From positions 33,592,838 to 33,656,837 of the forward strand of contig CM070561.1 in assembly GCA_036346405.1 (NCBI GenBank): a stretch of DNA of 64,000 nucleotides, written 5' to 3'. Positions 1 to 11,937 of this stretch are shown here, piece by piece (positions within the stretch are counted from its first letter, which is position 1; every line of letters starts with the position of its first letter). The notes under the pieces were generated by a model. It saw only the letters and a program-made list of their open reading frames with translations. It did not search any database and was not told the DNA's origin. Source of the DNA: Phyllostachys edulis. Taxonomy: Eukaryota; Streptophyta; Magnoliopsida; Poales; Poaceae. The position numbers were made by a program, and so were the translations under genes.

Positions 1-289
1 ATGAACAATCAATAAGAGCGTTTTTCTAATACCAAACAAGCTGTCAAGCTCTAGTATCAGAGGATATGTATATTACAACAACAAAACCATCTCAAGTACT
101 CAGTATAGTATAAACTGTCCATGGATGTTCACAGGGGACACAATTGTAACATATAATTTGGCCACATGGAGTGTATACCTTTGTATATGTATTTTTGGTG
201 AGCTAGTAATGCAGGTATAAGCTCTCCTATATTGCACAACTGCATAATAGAAAGAACAAAAAGTTGATTAACTAAAAGGATTCACCAAC

Positions 290-770
290 CTGATCAAACA
301 TGTCAATGTAAACTTGCTGCAAACTGTGAGCACCGCAGAATTGGTTTATCTCATGATGAATTTTGTCATATATCCATGTCTCTGTCATAATGCACAAAGA
401 TAATTGAGTAGGGTTTCATAAACAAACTCTTTATGGAGACGATTGGCAACCTACAAGCCCAGAAGTGGATCAAGCAGCTCAGAAACAAGTAAATGATTTT
501 TTTTCTTTGACGGGAAAGCAAATGAAAAACAGATAGCACTATACCTCTATCTTGTCAAAGATGATCATTACACCACCTTTTGTTCCACAAGGAATACCTT
601 TGACCTGGTTAAGCACAATGAGAGGCACAAAAATATTTCTATCGTAAACTCGTTTGCTAAAGAAATACAACAATCTTTCAATTGGTATCCCAAAAGTTTA
701 AAACAAGCAGTGCTCCAAATAAAAAGACACGGCAAGTAAATTAACTAACCTGAGGGATTTTATCAGTATT
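290..770 (-). pseudogene. Erlin-like (SPFH/prohibitin family) gene fragment, frame-broken
   Basis: Minus-strand exons resemble plant Erlin, an ER-membrane SPFH-domain scaffold protein. The exon at 604-545 reads VKGIPCGTKGGVMIIFDKIE, flanked by a CAG acceptor and a GT donor. The next exon, 450-290, has a TTGTAG acceptor and ends ..VYIDMFDQ before a GT donor. It contains IYDKIHHEINQFC and HSLQQVYID, the typical Erlin core. This exon is 161 nt where 159 would keep frame. Two single-base additions, near the codons after LLNY and before TWIYD, break the reading frame. A possible upstream micro-exon (770-750, NTDKIPQ) is in phase but weakly supported. No membrane-anchor exon was found upstream, and later exons would lie left of the window. 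It is most likely a pseudogene or captured fragment; assembly error in the two indels is the alternative. Confidence 0.72.
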
Positions 771-2130
771 CTGGAAGCACATGAAAAGACAAACCTTGTA
801 TATGGCAAACCAATATGTACTCTTCATAGGATACATAGCTCTTAATCCTGACAATATAGGACTATAAAGGACAACAGCTCAAGTTATATCTAGCTTTCAA
901 ACCCAAGAATCACATCAGCGATCATATCATATATATTTGTTTCTTTCAAACCAGCAAATCTGGCATTTCTTAAGCATTTTTATTGCCTTTTCAAAGAACT
1001 TCTGGTTACCTTTTTTGAGCAAACCAGAGAAAGAGAGCAACTGATAGATTCAGCTGAGTAAAAAAATTATCCAAATATAAGGAAAAGGTCATGGTCGGTT
1101 GAGTCAAATGTGACTAATTATCAGTATTTAGTTTCTCTCTGATTAAGTAACTCTCATATGTTAAGTCTTGCAATTTTTTCTGTGTGGCTGCTTCCGGTCA
1201 TCTAGAAGTAACAATTAATGGTTGAGAGAGAGAATTGAGCTGCGAAAAAGGTATATATTTGTTCAGGTTGCATTGCGGGCATGGACCAAAAGTAACACAA
1301 CAAATTGTCATAAATTTGAATACAACAGTCCTCTAATCAATAGAAGATACTAACCATTCCATCACAGAGCAAGTGGTAGAGCGGAGTAGAGCACAGAGCA
1401 AGGGGTAGAGCGGAGTAGAGTACCTCAGTAGCCACGGTAGCAGCCCACATACCTCACTGTCACCATGCATCAACGAAGTAAAATTAGAAAACGAAATAAG
1501 TGCAAACATTAAAAACCAAAATCAACAGAGAAAGGAGAAAAGGGGGGTTGAATCCCAGGGAGGAAGAAGCAGGAGAGGCGAGGGCAAGGCTTCAAGAGCT
1601 ACTATGGGCGGGCCTAGCCGAGTCAGAGGGCACGCATGAGCCGAGCCGTAGGCGGCGAAGGCGGTGGCGCAAGCGCTAGGGAGCGGCGCAGGAATGGGGC
1701 CGAGCCAGCGCACGGGCAAGCTAGGCCTAGGCGGCGCAGGCCGACCCACAGGCGTGGGCTCGAGGGAGCCGGCCAGGGGCAGCACCGAGCGACGCAGGGG
1801 AAAGAGCCAGCTGGAGGGACCCCATGGCGCCAAGAGGAAGCTCCGGCCAAAGCTTTTGCCAGGGAGAGAGAATGGGGAGAATGAGAGTAATGTGGAATGG
1901 CTTGTGAGGATATATTTGGGGATAATGTGGGCTGCCCTCCCTCCCTCTCATTTTTTCACCTTCCCGCGCTCACATCGCGAAACCCTTCCCGCGTGGCATT
2001 TGAACTCTGCTCATGCCCGCGCGCTCGTCAGCGAGGGGAAGACGAAGCTGACGTGTGGGGCCCACGACGTCAGTGACTCAAGCGCAAGACTCAAACGTGG
2101 GTGTGTCGCTGTGTGGCTCGGCCGATGCAG
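771..2130. other. No gene recognised; GC-rich stretch at about 1530-1900
   Basis: 771-1500 is AT-rich with nothing recognisable except a short tandem repeat. About 1530-1900 is strongly GC-rich and carries overlapping open frames on both strands of low-complexity Ala/Arg/Pro composition, which is what GC richness alone produces. It lies upstream of the Erlin-like exons and could be a former promoter or first exon of that minus-strand gene, but no Erlin N-terminal sequence is seen. Confidence 0.4.
1363..1420. repeat. 29-bp tandem duplication
   Basis: Two copies of a 29-bp unit containing GTAGAGCGGAGTAGAG lie head to tail (1363-1391 and 1392-1420), differing at one base. Confidence 0.85.
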
Positions 2131-3008
2131 TTAGGCGGTTGGGCTCGATCAAGTTAAAGTGGCTCGGGTCTGAGTAGTTAGAGGTTTGAGTTTTGACCGT
2201 TAGATCGAAATCGGACGACTTAAGTGAAGGGGATGTTCGGACGGTCCGAACGTTCCTTTCAATCCGGTGCGTTGATTTCCAATCGAACGATTCACAATGA
2301 TGAGGACGATCAAGTGGTCCAAACGCTCCGCCAATCTCGACGTGCGCTTCAAATCGGACGATCAAATGACTTCGCTTTCATTCGGGCCGCCCGAGCGCCA
2401 AGACGGTTGATTTGAATAGGACGGTCCACGTGTGGTTGATTTTCGGACCGACCGGGGCTGAGTGGCTTGGGCTAGATCAAGTCAACAGAGGTTGGCTCGG
2501 TCAACTCAACAGTGCTGAGATTGAGTTCAAATCCAGTTTGACTAACCAAGTAGAAGATTTGACCGAGGCTATAAAAATAGAAATAAAATTCTAAAAATTT
2601 TGAAATTAATCAGAGGGGTTACTGGGATGACCTAGTACCCAAATAAAATCTTAAACCCTACTGTTCAAGGCTTATTTGCTTAATCTTAATTTCAAACCTA
2701 CAATAGGTTATTGATTTGAGTTTAAATTTTAAGTGGGTTGAGTTTAGTTCTAAAATTTTGGAAAATTTATTTTAATTCATGATAAATATTGTAGTATTTG
2801 AATAAGTTATTTCCATAAGATGATCCCAAAAATTTATTTCCACTTTTATTTGGAACTTCGATTTGAGTTGTAAGTTTTCTTTGTTTTCAAAAGTTTCAAA
2901 TGCCACAAATTATGCAAATGCTCCAGAAAAACCAATGCATGTTCAAAAGTTTTAATTTCTCCTCATTTTCATACATTTAAAATACAAACCCAAGTTTGGG
3001 TTGTTACA
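2131..3008 (-). repeat. Diverged LTR-like arm, minus orientation
   Basis: The stretch ends in GGGTTGTTACA, the reverse complement of an LTR-like start TGTAACAACCC. Its interior (about 2560-2720) is recognisably the reverse complement of 4725-4890, including AGAATTTTATTTCTATTTTTA read on the minus strand. It has no coding capacity and is a decayed non-coding repeat related to the neighbouring elements. Confidence 0.55.
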
Positions 3009-3073
3009 ACCATCTAGCTACACCGACCGAGCCAGGCTCCGACTCGCACCGCGTGTGTCACTACCATCTCGGG

Positions 3074-4350
3074 CCCTGTAACATCTTGAAAAATGGTTTG
3101 TGTTTCAAATGTATAAAAGTATGTGAATTTCAAAAACTTTTGTTGAAAATTCATAAGTTTGTACTTGGTTTCAAATTTTTGTTTCTAAAATTCAAACTTT
3201 TGACTTGAAATCAAGATTATTTTTAATTTCAGAAAAATCTGTGTATTAAAGTCTCTGGAAATAATTTTTTAAAATACTAGATAAATTATCATGAATTAAC
3301 ATAATTTTCCCAAATTTTTAGAAGTTATTTTGATCTCATTAAAATTCTAGCTAGGTCTCTAAAACAGATTTTCAAAGGAATTTAAATATGGCAATTAAAA
3401 TATGAACAGTAGTCAAAATTATTTTTCCTAAGTTCTAGGTGAACCCAGGAGCACCCACAAAAAAATTTAGAATTTTTCAAAATTTTCTTGTATTTTAAAT
3501 CGGCCGGTCAAACTCTTTGCCTTTTCGGTCAAAACCCTTTTAAACCCTAACCCAAACTCCAAACCGACCGGACATTCGATGCGGATAGAACGGCTCACAT
3601 CCACTGTGCCATTCGAACGGTCCGAACGGCCCAATGCATCTGGGCCGTTCATTTTTTATCGTAGGGCTCGCGTCGGTGCTTGTTCGACGGTTCGAACGCC
3701 CAACGATTTGGCTGTTTTCATTTTTATTGTAGGGCTCGAGCCAACAGTGCTAGCCCAAGTTTTGAAAACAGTTGACCAAGAAACAAAAGGGTTTGACCAA
3801 GGCTTTAAAAATAGGAATAAAATTCTAAAATAAATCAGAGAGGTTCCTAGGACATCCTAGGACTCAATTAAAATCTTAAACTGCAATTTTCAAGATTTAA
3901 TTTGAATAATTTAAATTCAAACTTAGAATAGGTCTTTCATTTGAGTTTGAAACAAAAGGGTTTGACCAAGGCTTTAAAAATTGGAATAAAATTATATTAA
4001 TACATGATAATTATTATAGTATTTCAATAAATTATTTTCGTAAGATGAACAACAGTTTTTGTTCTTGTTTTCTTTTGGAACTTATAATTGAGTTGTAGGT
4101 TTAAACTTTATTTGAGATTTTCCAATTGCAATAAAATATGCAAAAGTTTCCAAAAAGTCATGCATGGATTCAATTCAGTGCTTGATCAGTTTTATGACCT
4201 AATTGAGGTTGGTAAGGTGTACTTGATATCTAGAGGCTTGGCAAAAAATATAATAATTAATTGTTTGCAAAACTATTTTCAAACTTGAATTTAAATTCAA
4301 ATCAATTTCTAAACTCAATTCTCACAATTGTAGGAGGTGAACTCACCACC
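3074..4350. repeat. Fold-back LTR-like repeat (left arm plus, right arm minus)
   Basis: The left arm starts TGTAACATCTTG, like an LTR start. From about 3590 on, the sequence matches the minus-orientation arm seen at 2131-3008 (GTTTGACCAAGGCTTTAAAAA, then the CCTAGGACATCCTAGG context). The two halves are therefore arranged head to head. The right boundary is unclear because tandem repeats follow. Confidence 0.45.
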
Positions 4351-4480
4351 TCTAGTGAGAGGTTTATCATATCCAACTTCATCGACCAAACCAAACAACA
4401 TCTTCAACCATCCAGAATCATCCCATACAACCAACCAAACAAAACCATGTATCATCTCATACAACCAACCAAACAAACTG

Positions 4481-4676
4481 ACCTCCCCTTGAGTTGATCT
4501 TGACCGTCAGGACGTCCCCTTGAGTTGATCTTGACCGTCAAGACCTCCTTTGGTTTTGATCTTGACCGTCAGGGCCTCCCGTCAGGACCTCCCCTTGTTG
4601 ATCTTGACCATCAAGACCTCCCCTTGAGTCGATCTTGATCATCAAGACCTCCTTTGGTTTTGATCTTGACCGTTAG
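4481..4676 (+). repeat. Tandem repeat, units of about 30-37 bp
   Basis: Five to six imperfect copies of a unit containing TTGATCTTGACCGTCA followed by GACCTCC lie head to tail, with variants (TTGGTTTTGATC, TTGAGTCGATC). The array abuts the TGTAACATCCC end of the next repeat. Confidence 0.8.
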
Positions 4677-5853
4677 TGTAACATCCCAAATCTAGGTTTG
4701 TGTTTCAACCCTCAAAAAATTCAAACTCAAATCAATAACCTAAGTTAAGTTTGAATTTAAATTATACAAATTAAATCATGAACAGTGGGTTTTAAAATTT
4801 TATATAAGTAATAGACCATCCCAGGAATACCCCTGAATTATTTCAGAATTTTTATAATTTTATTTCTATTTTTAACAACCTAGTCAAAGTAGAAACATTG
4901 GAAAATCAAATTGGTCAAACCCTTTAGCCATTCGGACCAATCACTGTTCATATGGCTCGAGCCAGTCTCCGGCTCAAGCCGCACCGCGCCACCTGACTAG
5001 GCTGGACCACCTAACCACCAAACCCGCCAGCACGCGTGGGCCATTCAATCTTAAACGGACTACCCGGATCAGTTGGGCCGTTCGGACCACCCCAACGTCC
5101 CGCGTGATCCGGACTGTGGAAACTCAATCGTGTGGTCCACACGAGAGGACTGATCGGACAGTTTGATCGTCCCCCTTGATCCAAACCATCAAAATTCAAT
5201 CGCACGGTTCGAATACCACAACCGAGCCGATGCGCCACTTGACTATACCGCACAAGCTCCTTTCGCAGTCGCTGCTAGTGGGCCCCACTGTTAGAGTTAG
5301 AGGCTAGCATAGCACTCGGTAGGAAAAGTAATAAAAGCATTAGAAAATCTGGAAAACGATTATTTATACACTGAAAAATACGTTTAACTTCAAAATTGCA
5401 TAACTATTACATTTTTACTCCAAATCCAGTGAAACCAATTTTGTTATTTTTCATTTTAGATTAAATTTATTTTAAAATAGGTTGCAACCTTTTCACTGTC
5501 ACATAAAATATATTTTGTGGAGAGTGATCCAAAATCGAGTTATTTTTGAACTAGAAAAAGCTATTAACTTTAAAAATACATAACTATTTCATCTCAACTC
5601 CAAAATGGATGAAACTAGTACTAATCATTTTCATTTTTAATGAAATTTATATTAAAATTGTTTTCAAACATGTCTATGTAGCAGAGAGTATTATTTTGGT
5701 TGCTCGTTTTGTTTGGAGTTCATAAATTGAAAGTGTATGTTTAATCTTTGATTAAGATTTTCAAGTGCAATAATTTATGCAAATATTTCCAAAATATCAT
5801 GCATGCTGATAAGATGCATACTAATTATCATTAATTAACTTGGGGATGTTACA
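4677..5853. repeat. Fold-back element with inverted TGTAACATCCC ends
   Basis: It begins TGTAACATCCC at 4677 and ends GGGGATGTTACA at 5853, so both termini are the same LTR-like start in inverted orientation. The left arm (4725-4890) is homologous to the reverse complement of 2560-2720. Flanking 5-mers (GTTAG and TTTTG) do not match, so no TSD is evident. It may be two truncated LTRs joined head to head or a fold-back element. Confidence 0.5.
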
Positions 5854-5902
5854 TTTTGGTCTTATAATAATATTCCCTATTTACCTATGTAATCCTTGTT
5901 CG

Positions 5903-7030
5903 CACTACTGCTCTACAAATTTTGACTAAATAATTAAAAAACAGTGAACAGTAACTGCTATTATCCCCGGCAGTTACATTGACCTGGTTGACTTGGCTAT
6001 TATCCCCGACAGTTACGTTGACCTGGTTGAGTCTTTTCAAGGGCAGATGTATTGTAGCTAACATAAAAACATTACCGGCAGATAACGGGACCTGTAATAT
6101 CTTGGACATTGCCGGCACATGTTTTGCCACTCATCCTATTTTTTTCTGGCAGTTAATTGCCCTTAATTCTATGTCATGGTGTAGAGATAACATGTAAGTT
6201 CAATCATAGGAACCATTTGCATAGATGTATTTGTATTGTCATCTGCGCAATTGTGACAGTGTATTAAAGTCAAAATTTTCGCGCCTGAGTCTAATTTTTT
6301 TCATCTTCCCGCTCAAACGGTATCCCCGGCAGTTAGGTTGACCCGGTTGACTTTTTTTAGGGCATAAGCATTGTACCTAATTTAAAAACATTGCCGGCAG
6401 ATACATTGTTCTAGACAATATTTATTCTTGGCATATAGGTTGACCTGGTTGACTTTTTCTACGGCAGATGTATTGTTGCTAACGTTAAAACATTACTGGC
6501 AGATAGATTGTTCTAGAAAATAATTATTTTCGGTAGATAATGGGACCCCTAAAATCTTGGATATTGCCGGCAGATAGATTGCCACTAATCCAGTTTTTCC
6601 TCGATAGATAATTGCCCTTAATACTATGCCATGGTGTAGTAATTACAGACGGTTTCCATTAAAAACCGTCTGTGATACGTAGCATATCACAGACGGTTCT
6701 ATTTAGAAACCGTCTATGATATTCTCAAATATCACAGACAGTTTGTAAATAGAACCGTCTATAATATTTGAGAATATCACAGACGGTTTCTAGATAGAAC
6801 CGTCTGTGATATGCTACGTATCACAGACGGTTTTTAATAGAAACCGTCTGTGATACAATACCTTCACAGATGGTTTCAACAAAAAACCGTCTGTGTTATG
6901 ACGTATCACAGACGGTTTTTGAACCGTCTGTAATAACCGACGTTATCATAGACGTACAAATTCAGACGGTTCAAAAACTATCTATGATAACGGTTCCGAA
7001 CCGTCTGTGATGAGGTTGTATGTAGTAGTG
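5903..7030. mobile_element. CACTA-like remnant with subterminal palindromic repeats
   Basis: The left edge starts CACTACTGCTCTACA and the right edge ends TGTAGTAGTG, which suits CACTA terminal inverted repeats. From about 5960 to 6600, units containing GCCGGCAGAT and CCCCGGCAGTTA with GACCTGGTTGACTT recur. From about 6640 to 7015, a different set of palindromic units (CACAGACGGTT...AACCGTCTGTG) recurs about ten times. The flanking trinucleotides (TCG and ACC) differ, so this may be two truncated elements rather than one. No transposase ORF is present. Confidence 0.6.
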
Positions 7031-7253
7031 ACCTAGCCCCACCTCCGGGACCAACCAAGAGATTGTCCACACATGAACATGTGCTATCAACATGTATAGT
7101 GCCTATATTGTTTTCTCGTAAAGTCATAATACATTCTTCGGAAAAAAAAGGTAAAGTCATAATGCATTACCAACTCATAGTGATTGTACCAAATTGCCAA
7201 CCATTTGCATATTACATTGTGTTGATGTTTTAATACCAAACTTATGAAATAAA

Positions 7254-8085
7254 TGTTGGGGGTCCGTCGGGCGAGTCTACACAAGATGAGACAAATGGAT
7301 TTTTTAGATAGGTTTGGGCCTTCTCCTAGGAGAATGACAACCCTACTTCTGTGTTCTTATATTGATTGTGTTTATAACAGGAAAGAAGTCACCGAAGGCT
7401 AGAAATAGTGACTCATGTCTTGTTCTATTGCTTCTGTCTTGTTCCTCTGTCCATCGACGTTATCCTTATATAGCGTCCAAGGGGTGGCAGTTGTCCTGTG
7501 ACAATATGCGCCTCAACGGTTGATGAATTGCGCACGTTTGATGACAGTTATTGTCAAAGACAATTCTTCCTACGTCTGCCTTGCAGTTATGCCAAAGATA
7601 GATATTAATATGTGCAGTTATATCGTAGGATAACGACACATATTTAACTATTGTGTATAAATAAACACAGCGTATAAAGTCCCTAGTTGATTGAGTCCAT
7701 ATGTTTGTAGGTTTTATCGACCATAGAGTGGTCGTAATCGACCTAGTCATAGTAAAGCTTATGACCATTAGGTGATCGTAGTAAAACTTACGATCACGAT
7801 GTGGTTGTAGAAGATCTTATGACCAGATGGTGGTAGTAGAATAACTTACGACTATATAAGGTGGTCGTAGAATGACTTATGACGACTAGGTAATTGTAAT
7901 CTTCCTTATTATTAATGATGAGGGGTACCTTTGAAGGTTATATAAAAATATTATTATCTATAACATATATTACAGATAAATATCTTGACTAATTAAGGAT
8001 TATTATATCATCACCACATTGTTTCTCATAATGATCACAGTACAACATCATACTTTTCATGCGTTGGTTCCCCGTAGTGGCAACA
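7254..8085 (+). repeat. Possible solo LTR, uncertain
   Basis: The segment starts TGTTGGGGGTCCG and ends GTAGTGGCAACA, giving the TG..CA form of an LTR, with a TATA-like TGTATAAATAAAC near 7655. No matching TSD was found (ATAAA and TGCAT), so the boundaries are tentative. Confidence 0.3.
7710..7905 (+). repeat. Degenerate tandem repeat of about 35 bp
   Basis: Imperfect repeats combine GTCGTAG (or GTAGTAG), AACTTACGA or CTTATGACC, and a TAGGTGATC-like segment. There are about five copies, each diverged from the next. Confidence 0.6.
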
Positions 8086-8916
8086 TGCATGCCTTTACGA
8101 TGATGTGATTACGCGAAGAAGTGAAAACGATGGATAATTGCAAGATGCAACGTACTCAAATTGTTGTGAACAAGACAAACAACTCTAAATGCCTATTTGG
8201 AACGAAGTAATTTTACATGAATCAACAAGAGATGTACCATTATACTACCAGAGTAGCAACTCTCACTTCCACGTCCTTGTAAGATCGAGTCGTATTCCGC
8301 ACCCATGAACATGTAGTGTTGTCGAGAACGCAGCGTAGTACACATGCACAAAAGCACGCTTGCGTATTGTAAGCCAAAAATCTCAATGGAGTAAATTTTC
8401 TTGCTCCAAATGGAGTCTAATGCTACGAGCCACCGGGCCATGTCCTAATCACGATTTTGAATCACAATCCGACGGCCGTGAGTGAGGCCGATCAAGCATT
8501 GTGCCCTTCGGAAGGATTGCAATCCTTACATGCACTACACAGGATCCCAAATCGCCGATCGATGCGCGTGCCTTCGTCATGGCCCAGAACAGCCGTTCCA
8601 TCGAGTGCAGATCATTGCGTTGGTCGTAAGCTTTTGATTACGATATTTATACTTCGTGCTCCTCAGAGCTTATGATGGTGATGGGCATGGCAAGCCATGC
8701 TGGACTGCAGGAGCTGGCTAACGACACCCAAGATGTAGATGCTGGAGTTTAGTCCAAACACGGCCTTAACTGAGCCCATCCTACGCTGGGCCTGGCTGGG
8801 CTGAGCACAACTAGCTTAACTCGATAGGGCTTTCTAATTTCCCGTGGGATTGGATCACAGATTCACAGGTAGGTTTAATACACGCACAATGGTACATTCA
8901 GTGATCAAAGGGCATA
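8086..8916. other. No gene recognised
   Basis: Single-copy-looking sequence with only short open frames of no recognisable similarity. A segment near 8740-8760 (GTCCAAACACGGCC) resembles the end of a MITE, but no matching partner end could be fixed. Confidence 0.4.
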
Positions 8917-8921
8917 CCTAC

Positions 8922-11853
8922 TGTAACATCCAAATTTTCTGAGCTTTAAAAACCCTTTGAATAGTCAGTAGAGAGAAAATTCATCATTTGGTTTTATTGG
9001 AATTTAATTCTTAATATTGAACTTTGGATATCAAAACAATTTAATATGATTAAAGTCAACATGAACAAGGGTCAAAACTATTTTATTTGGGTTCTATTTG
9101 CTTGGATATATTTTCTAGATTTTTTAGAAATTTTCCAAGTTCATTTGCTATTTTCTTTTGCTATTTGGAATTTATGCTATTTTATAAAATAGAAAACCTA
9201 TTTAAAATCTCGGAATAGTGTTTGGGCCGAATCTCCAAGCCTTCAGCCCATTTCCTCGCCTTTTCGCCCAACAGATGCGTGCTCTAACTCACTCATGATC
9301 GCGTATTGCCTTGTCTCCTCGCCAAAGGGCAGCCATTGCGTCGTCTTCTCGCGTGTGCAGGTACCGCCATCAAGGCTTCAAGCTCCATCCGACAAATGGA
9401 CTTTCCAACTGAAAACCCCTCGGATTTTAACGCCGAATCTTATCTCCTTCCTTTTCACATCCGTTCCGGTTAAGATCAAATCTCCAATCAGTTTCTATCT
9501 CCTAAATTTCCGAATTTGGTTTTGTGTTTTTCACGGACTCGATTTGGGGATTTCCTATCCCGTGCTGCCCCGGCCCTATAAAAGGCACCCCTGGGTTCGC
9601 AATCGCATCCTCAACCCAAAGCCGCCACCCTCTTCCACCCCGGAGCACTAGCGCCGCCACAATCAAGCTTTTAGGGTTTTTGCCACCGCCGGTCAAAACT
9701 CGAATTCCGGTGCCGTTGTTGTCGCCGCGTCCTCGTCGGCTGCACCGTTGTGTCCGCCGTCACCAGGGCCACCTTCCACGCCCCTCCCCGATGCCAATAC
9801 CTCATCGAGCCCTTGTCCGACAACAGTCGTATCACCTCCGTCGCTTCGAGCTCGCCGCCGCCCACCACAGTGTACCTCGACCACCCGGAGTAGGTTCATC
9901 AGGTTCGCAATAACCTGGGCTACATCCCAATACCACCCACCGCCGATAGATCACTCGTCACGGAACCTTGGTTCTCGAGTCTTGCGCCGTCGATCGGACG
10001 TGGCGATTAAGGCATCGGCGTCGCGATGAGCGCATGCATCTACGCAGTGGCCATGCGCGTGCAAGTCAAGACCACGTACGCGCGTGTGTAGCAAAATTTC
10101 GCCAAACCTCAAGATCCGATCTGGCGTGGACTTGGTTCACGTGAGCCGAGCCACTGACATGTGGGTCCCACATGTCAGATATGTCTTTTATTTTCTTTTA
10201 TTTCGGAAAATCCATTGCTGACATCAGCGTTGCGCAATAATCCGATTTTTCTATTAAGAAATAATTTGGAAATTCGGAATAATCCAAAATTAGGGTTTTC
10301 TTTTAGATTCAAACTTCCAAAGCCCATATCTTTTGCATCCGAACTCCGATTGAGCCCATTCAAATTTCTAAATTCATCTAAATTCAAGATCTATTTATCT
10401 AAGATTTTTATTTAACTTTTAGAGTTTGTTTTGCCTCTGTTATTTATTTGTTTTGTTTGTTGGCTTCATTTGCGAGTAGACGTCGATACTTCGGGAAGAT
10501 TTGAAGAAGGAGCACCTCAAGAGCAAGATCAGTACTTAGACCTATTTCAAGGCAAGTTATACCTTTGATCATGTTGAACCCAGTTTTCAAAAGTTATATT
10601 GATTCAAATTATTGCATCTACTTTAAGTATTTATTTAAATGCTTTTGAGTTTAGTTATTAATTTAATTTGTTATATCCACCTTGTCTATTGTTATATCAT
10701 AATCTTTTGTCACCCTAGATTGGTTTAATTAGTTGGTATTATCATAGCACCAACGTGGGTTGGTTAGATACGATTAGTCTGCTTAGCCATGCCACGAGTC
10801 ATCATTTCATATGAGTTGCAATTATAAACTTGACTAAGTGATTATGGAACTAAGTGATAAAACTGTGTGTACTATGTGCTATTACTCGTTGATGGCATGT
10901 GTTGCACTTAACTAACTGGGTGGAAAAGGATTCAGGTAGTAGATTAGGTTGTGTTGCATGGGTGGAGGTGTGCTACCAAGTAGTCACATCACGGGGCGGT
11001 TCGTCGTGTCCCTGTCCAACGCTGTGTGTCGTCCCAATCACTTTGTATAGTTTGGTATGACGGTTAAGCACAGTGGGAGTGTCAATGCTCAAGATGAAGT
11101 TTCTGAAATGTTTTGTTATGATTAGTGCTAGCTACACTAGTTGTATCGTGTGGGTAAAGTGTACAAACTATGCAGAGTATTAATTTAATCTATTCGAATA
11201 GCCGCGTCCGTAGTCATGGACATGCTCAGGGATTTCATACGAGGGGTAGTTTTTATAAAACTCTTGTGAAGGGAGCTGTGTGACCTAAGTCATATGACTT
11301 TGTGAATAACTTGTTTAGGCTATATATCTTTGTGAAATTAAACTGTTAAAATTAATATTGTTATTTGTTTTACCTTATGCTTTCAATCTATTATTCATAT
11401 TCAAATTGGAAATGTTGTATTTATGCAAAAGAACCACAGAAGCCATTCCTTTGGAATAAGCCATTATGTATAATTGCATTCTGTGGTATGACTTGCGAGT
11501 ACGGTTGTGTACTCATGCTTGCTAAATTAAATCAACAGAAGAGGAGGAGTTCAACGAAGGTGCTTGATCGTAGGGTCTTGATCCCAGTCGGTTGTCTGTG
11601 GTGAATTGATGGGATTATGCTAAAGTTATCTGTTCCGCTGCTATTTAATTCTCTGTCAGCCCTACGTGGCTTAATAAGTGTAAACTTGACCATAAGTTCA
11701 AAACCATTATTTGTTAATTAAATTACTCATTTATGTTATTATTCGTCTTGGGTGGATCGATATTCACCTATGTTGACACTAGGTATACTAGCGTGATCCT
11801 AGACTAGTGCATTATACACAGAGGTTCCATAATTGCATTTTTGGGTCCCGACA
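8922..11853 (+). repeat. Complete solo LTR of a gypsy-type retrotransposon, 2.9 kb
   Basis: It starts TGTAACATCC and ends GGGTCCCGACA, and is flanked by a perfect 5-bp TSD, CCTAC (8917-8921 and 11854-11858). No primer-binding site (PBS), gag or pol lies inside or beside it, as expected of a solo LTR made by unequal recombination. It contains a promoter-like CTATAAAAGG at 9576-9585. It is homologous, in opposite orientation, to 41214-44398 and 62425-64000, and more distantly to 57551-60750. The long LTR with this start suggests a Tekay/Del-type chromovirus, but with no internal domain this is inference. Open frames of 60-130 codons inside it (for example 9295-10029) are not genes. Confidence 0.88.
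9576..9585 (+). promoter_or_regulatory. TATA box of solo LTR
   Basis: CTATAAAAGG lies about 650 bp into the LTR. The equivalent position in the related LTR has the same ten bases at 58221-58230, and the minus-oriented LTR has CTATAAAAGG read on the minus strand near 43689-43680. This conservation supports a retained Pol II promoter core. Confidence 0.65.
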
Positions 11854-11937
11854 CCTACGCTTTGTGAGGTGTTAGCCACCACTCTAGATTAGACATGTTC
11901 TAAGAACGCACGTGTGTGTGGGTATGCGTGTGGTGTG

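Noticed and set aside
1522..1951. Overlapping open frames on both strands in the GC-rich block
   Set aside because: All are driven by GC composition, overlap one another and show no domain or splice support.
6640..7030. CRISPR-like or microRNA-precursor-like repeat array
   Set aside because: Units are palindromic, spacers are not unique or of constant length, and the same units recur as CACTA subterminal repeats at 16530-16856 and 20800-21210.
5903..7030. Single intact CACTA element
   Set aside because: The flanking trinucleotides differ and the two halves use different repeat units, so only a remnant or chimera can be claimed.
7254..8085. Confident solo LTR
   Set aside because: The TG..CA ends are suggestive, but no target-site duplication or second copy is seen; kept only at low confidence.
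9295..10415. Several open frames of 80-130 codons
   Set aside because: They lie wholly within the solo LTR 8922-11853, and no coding similarity is seen.
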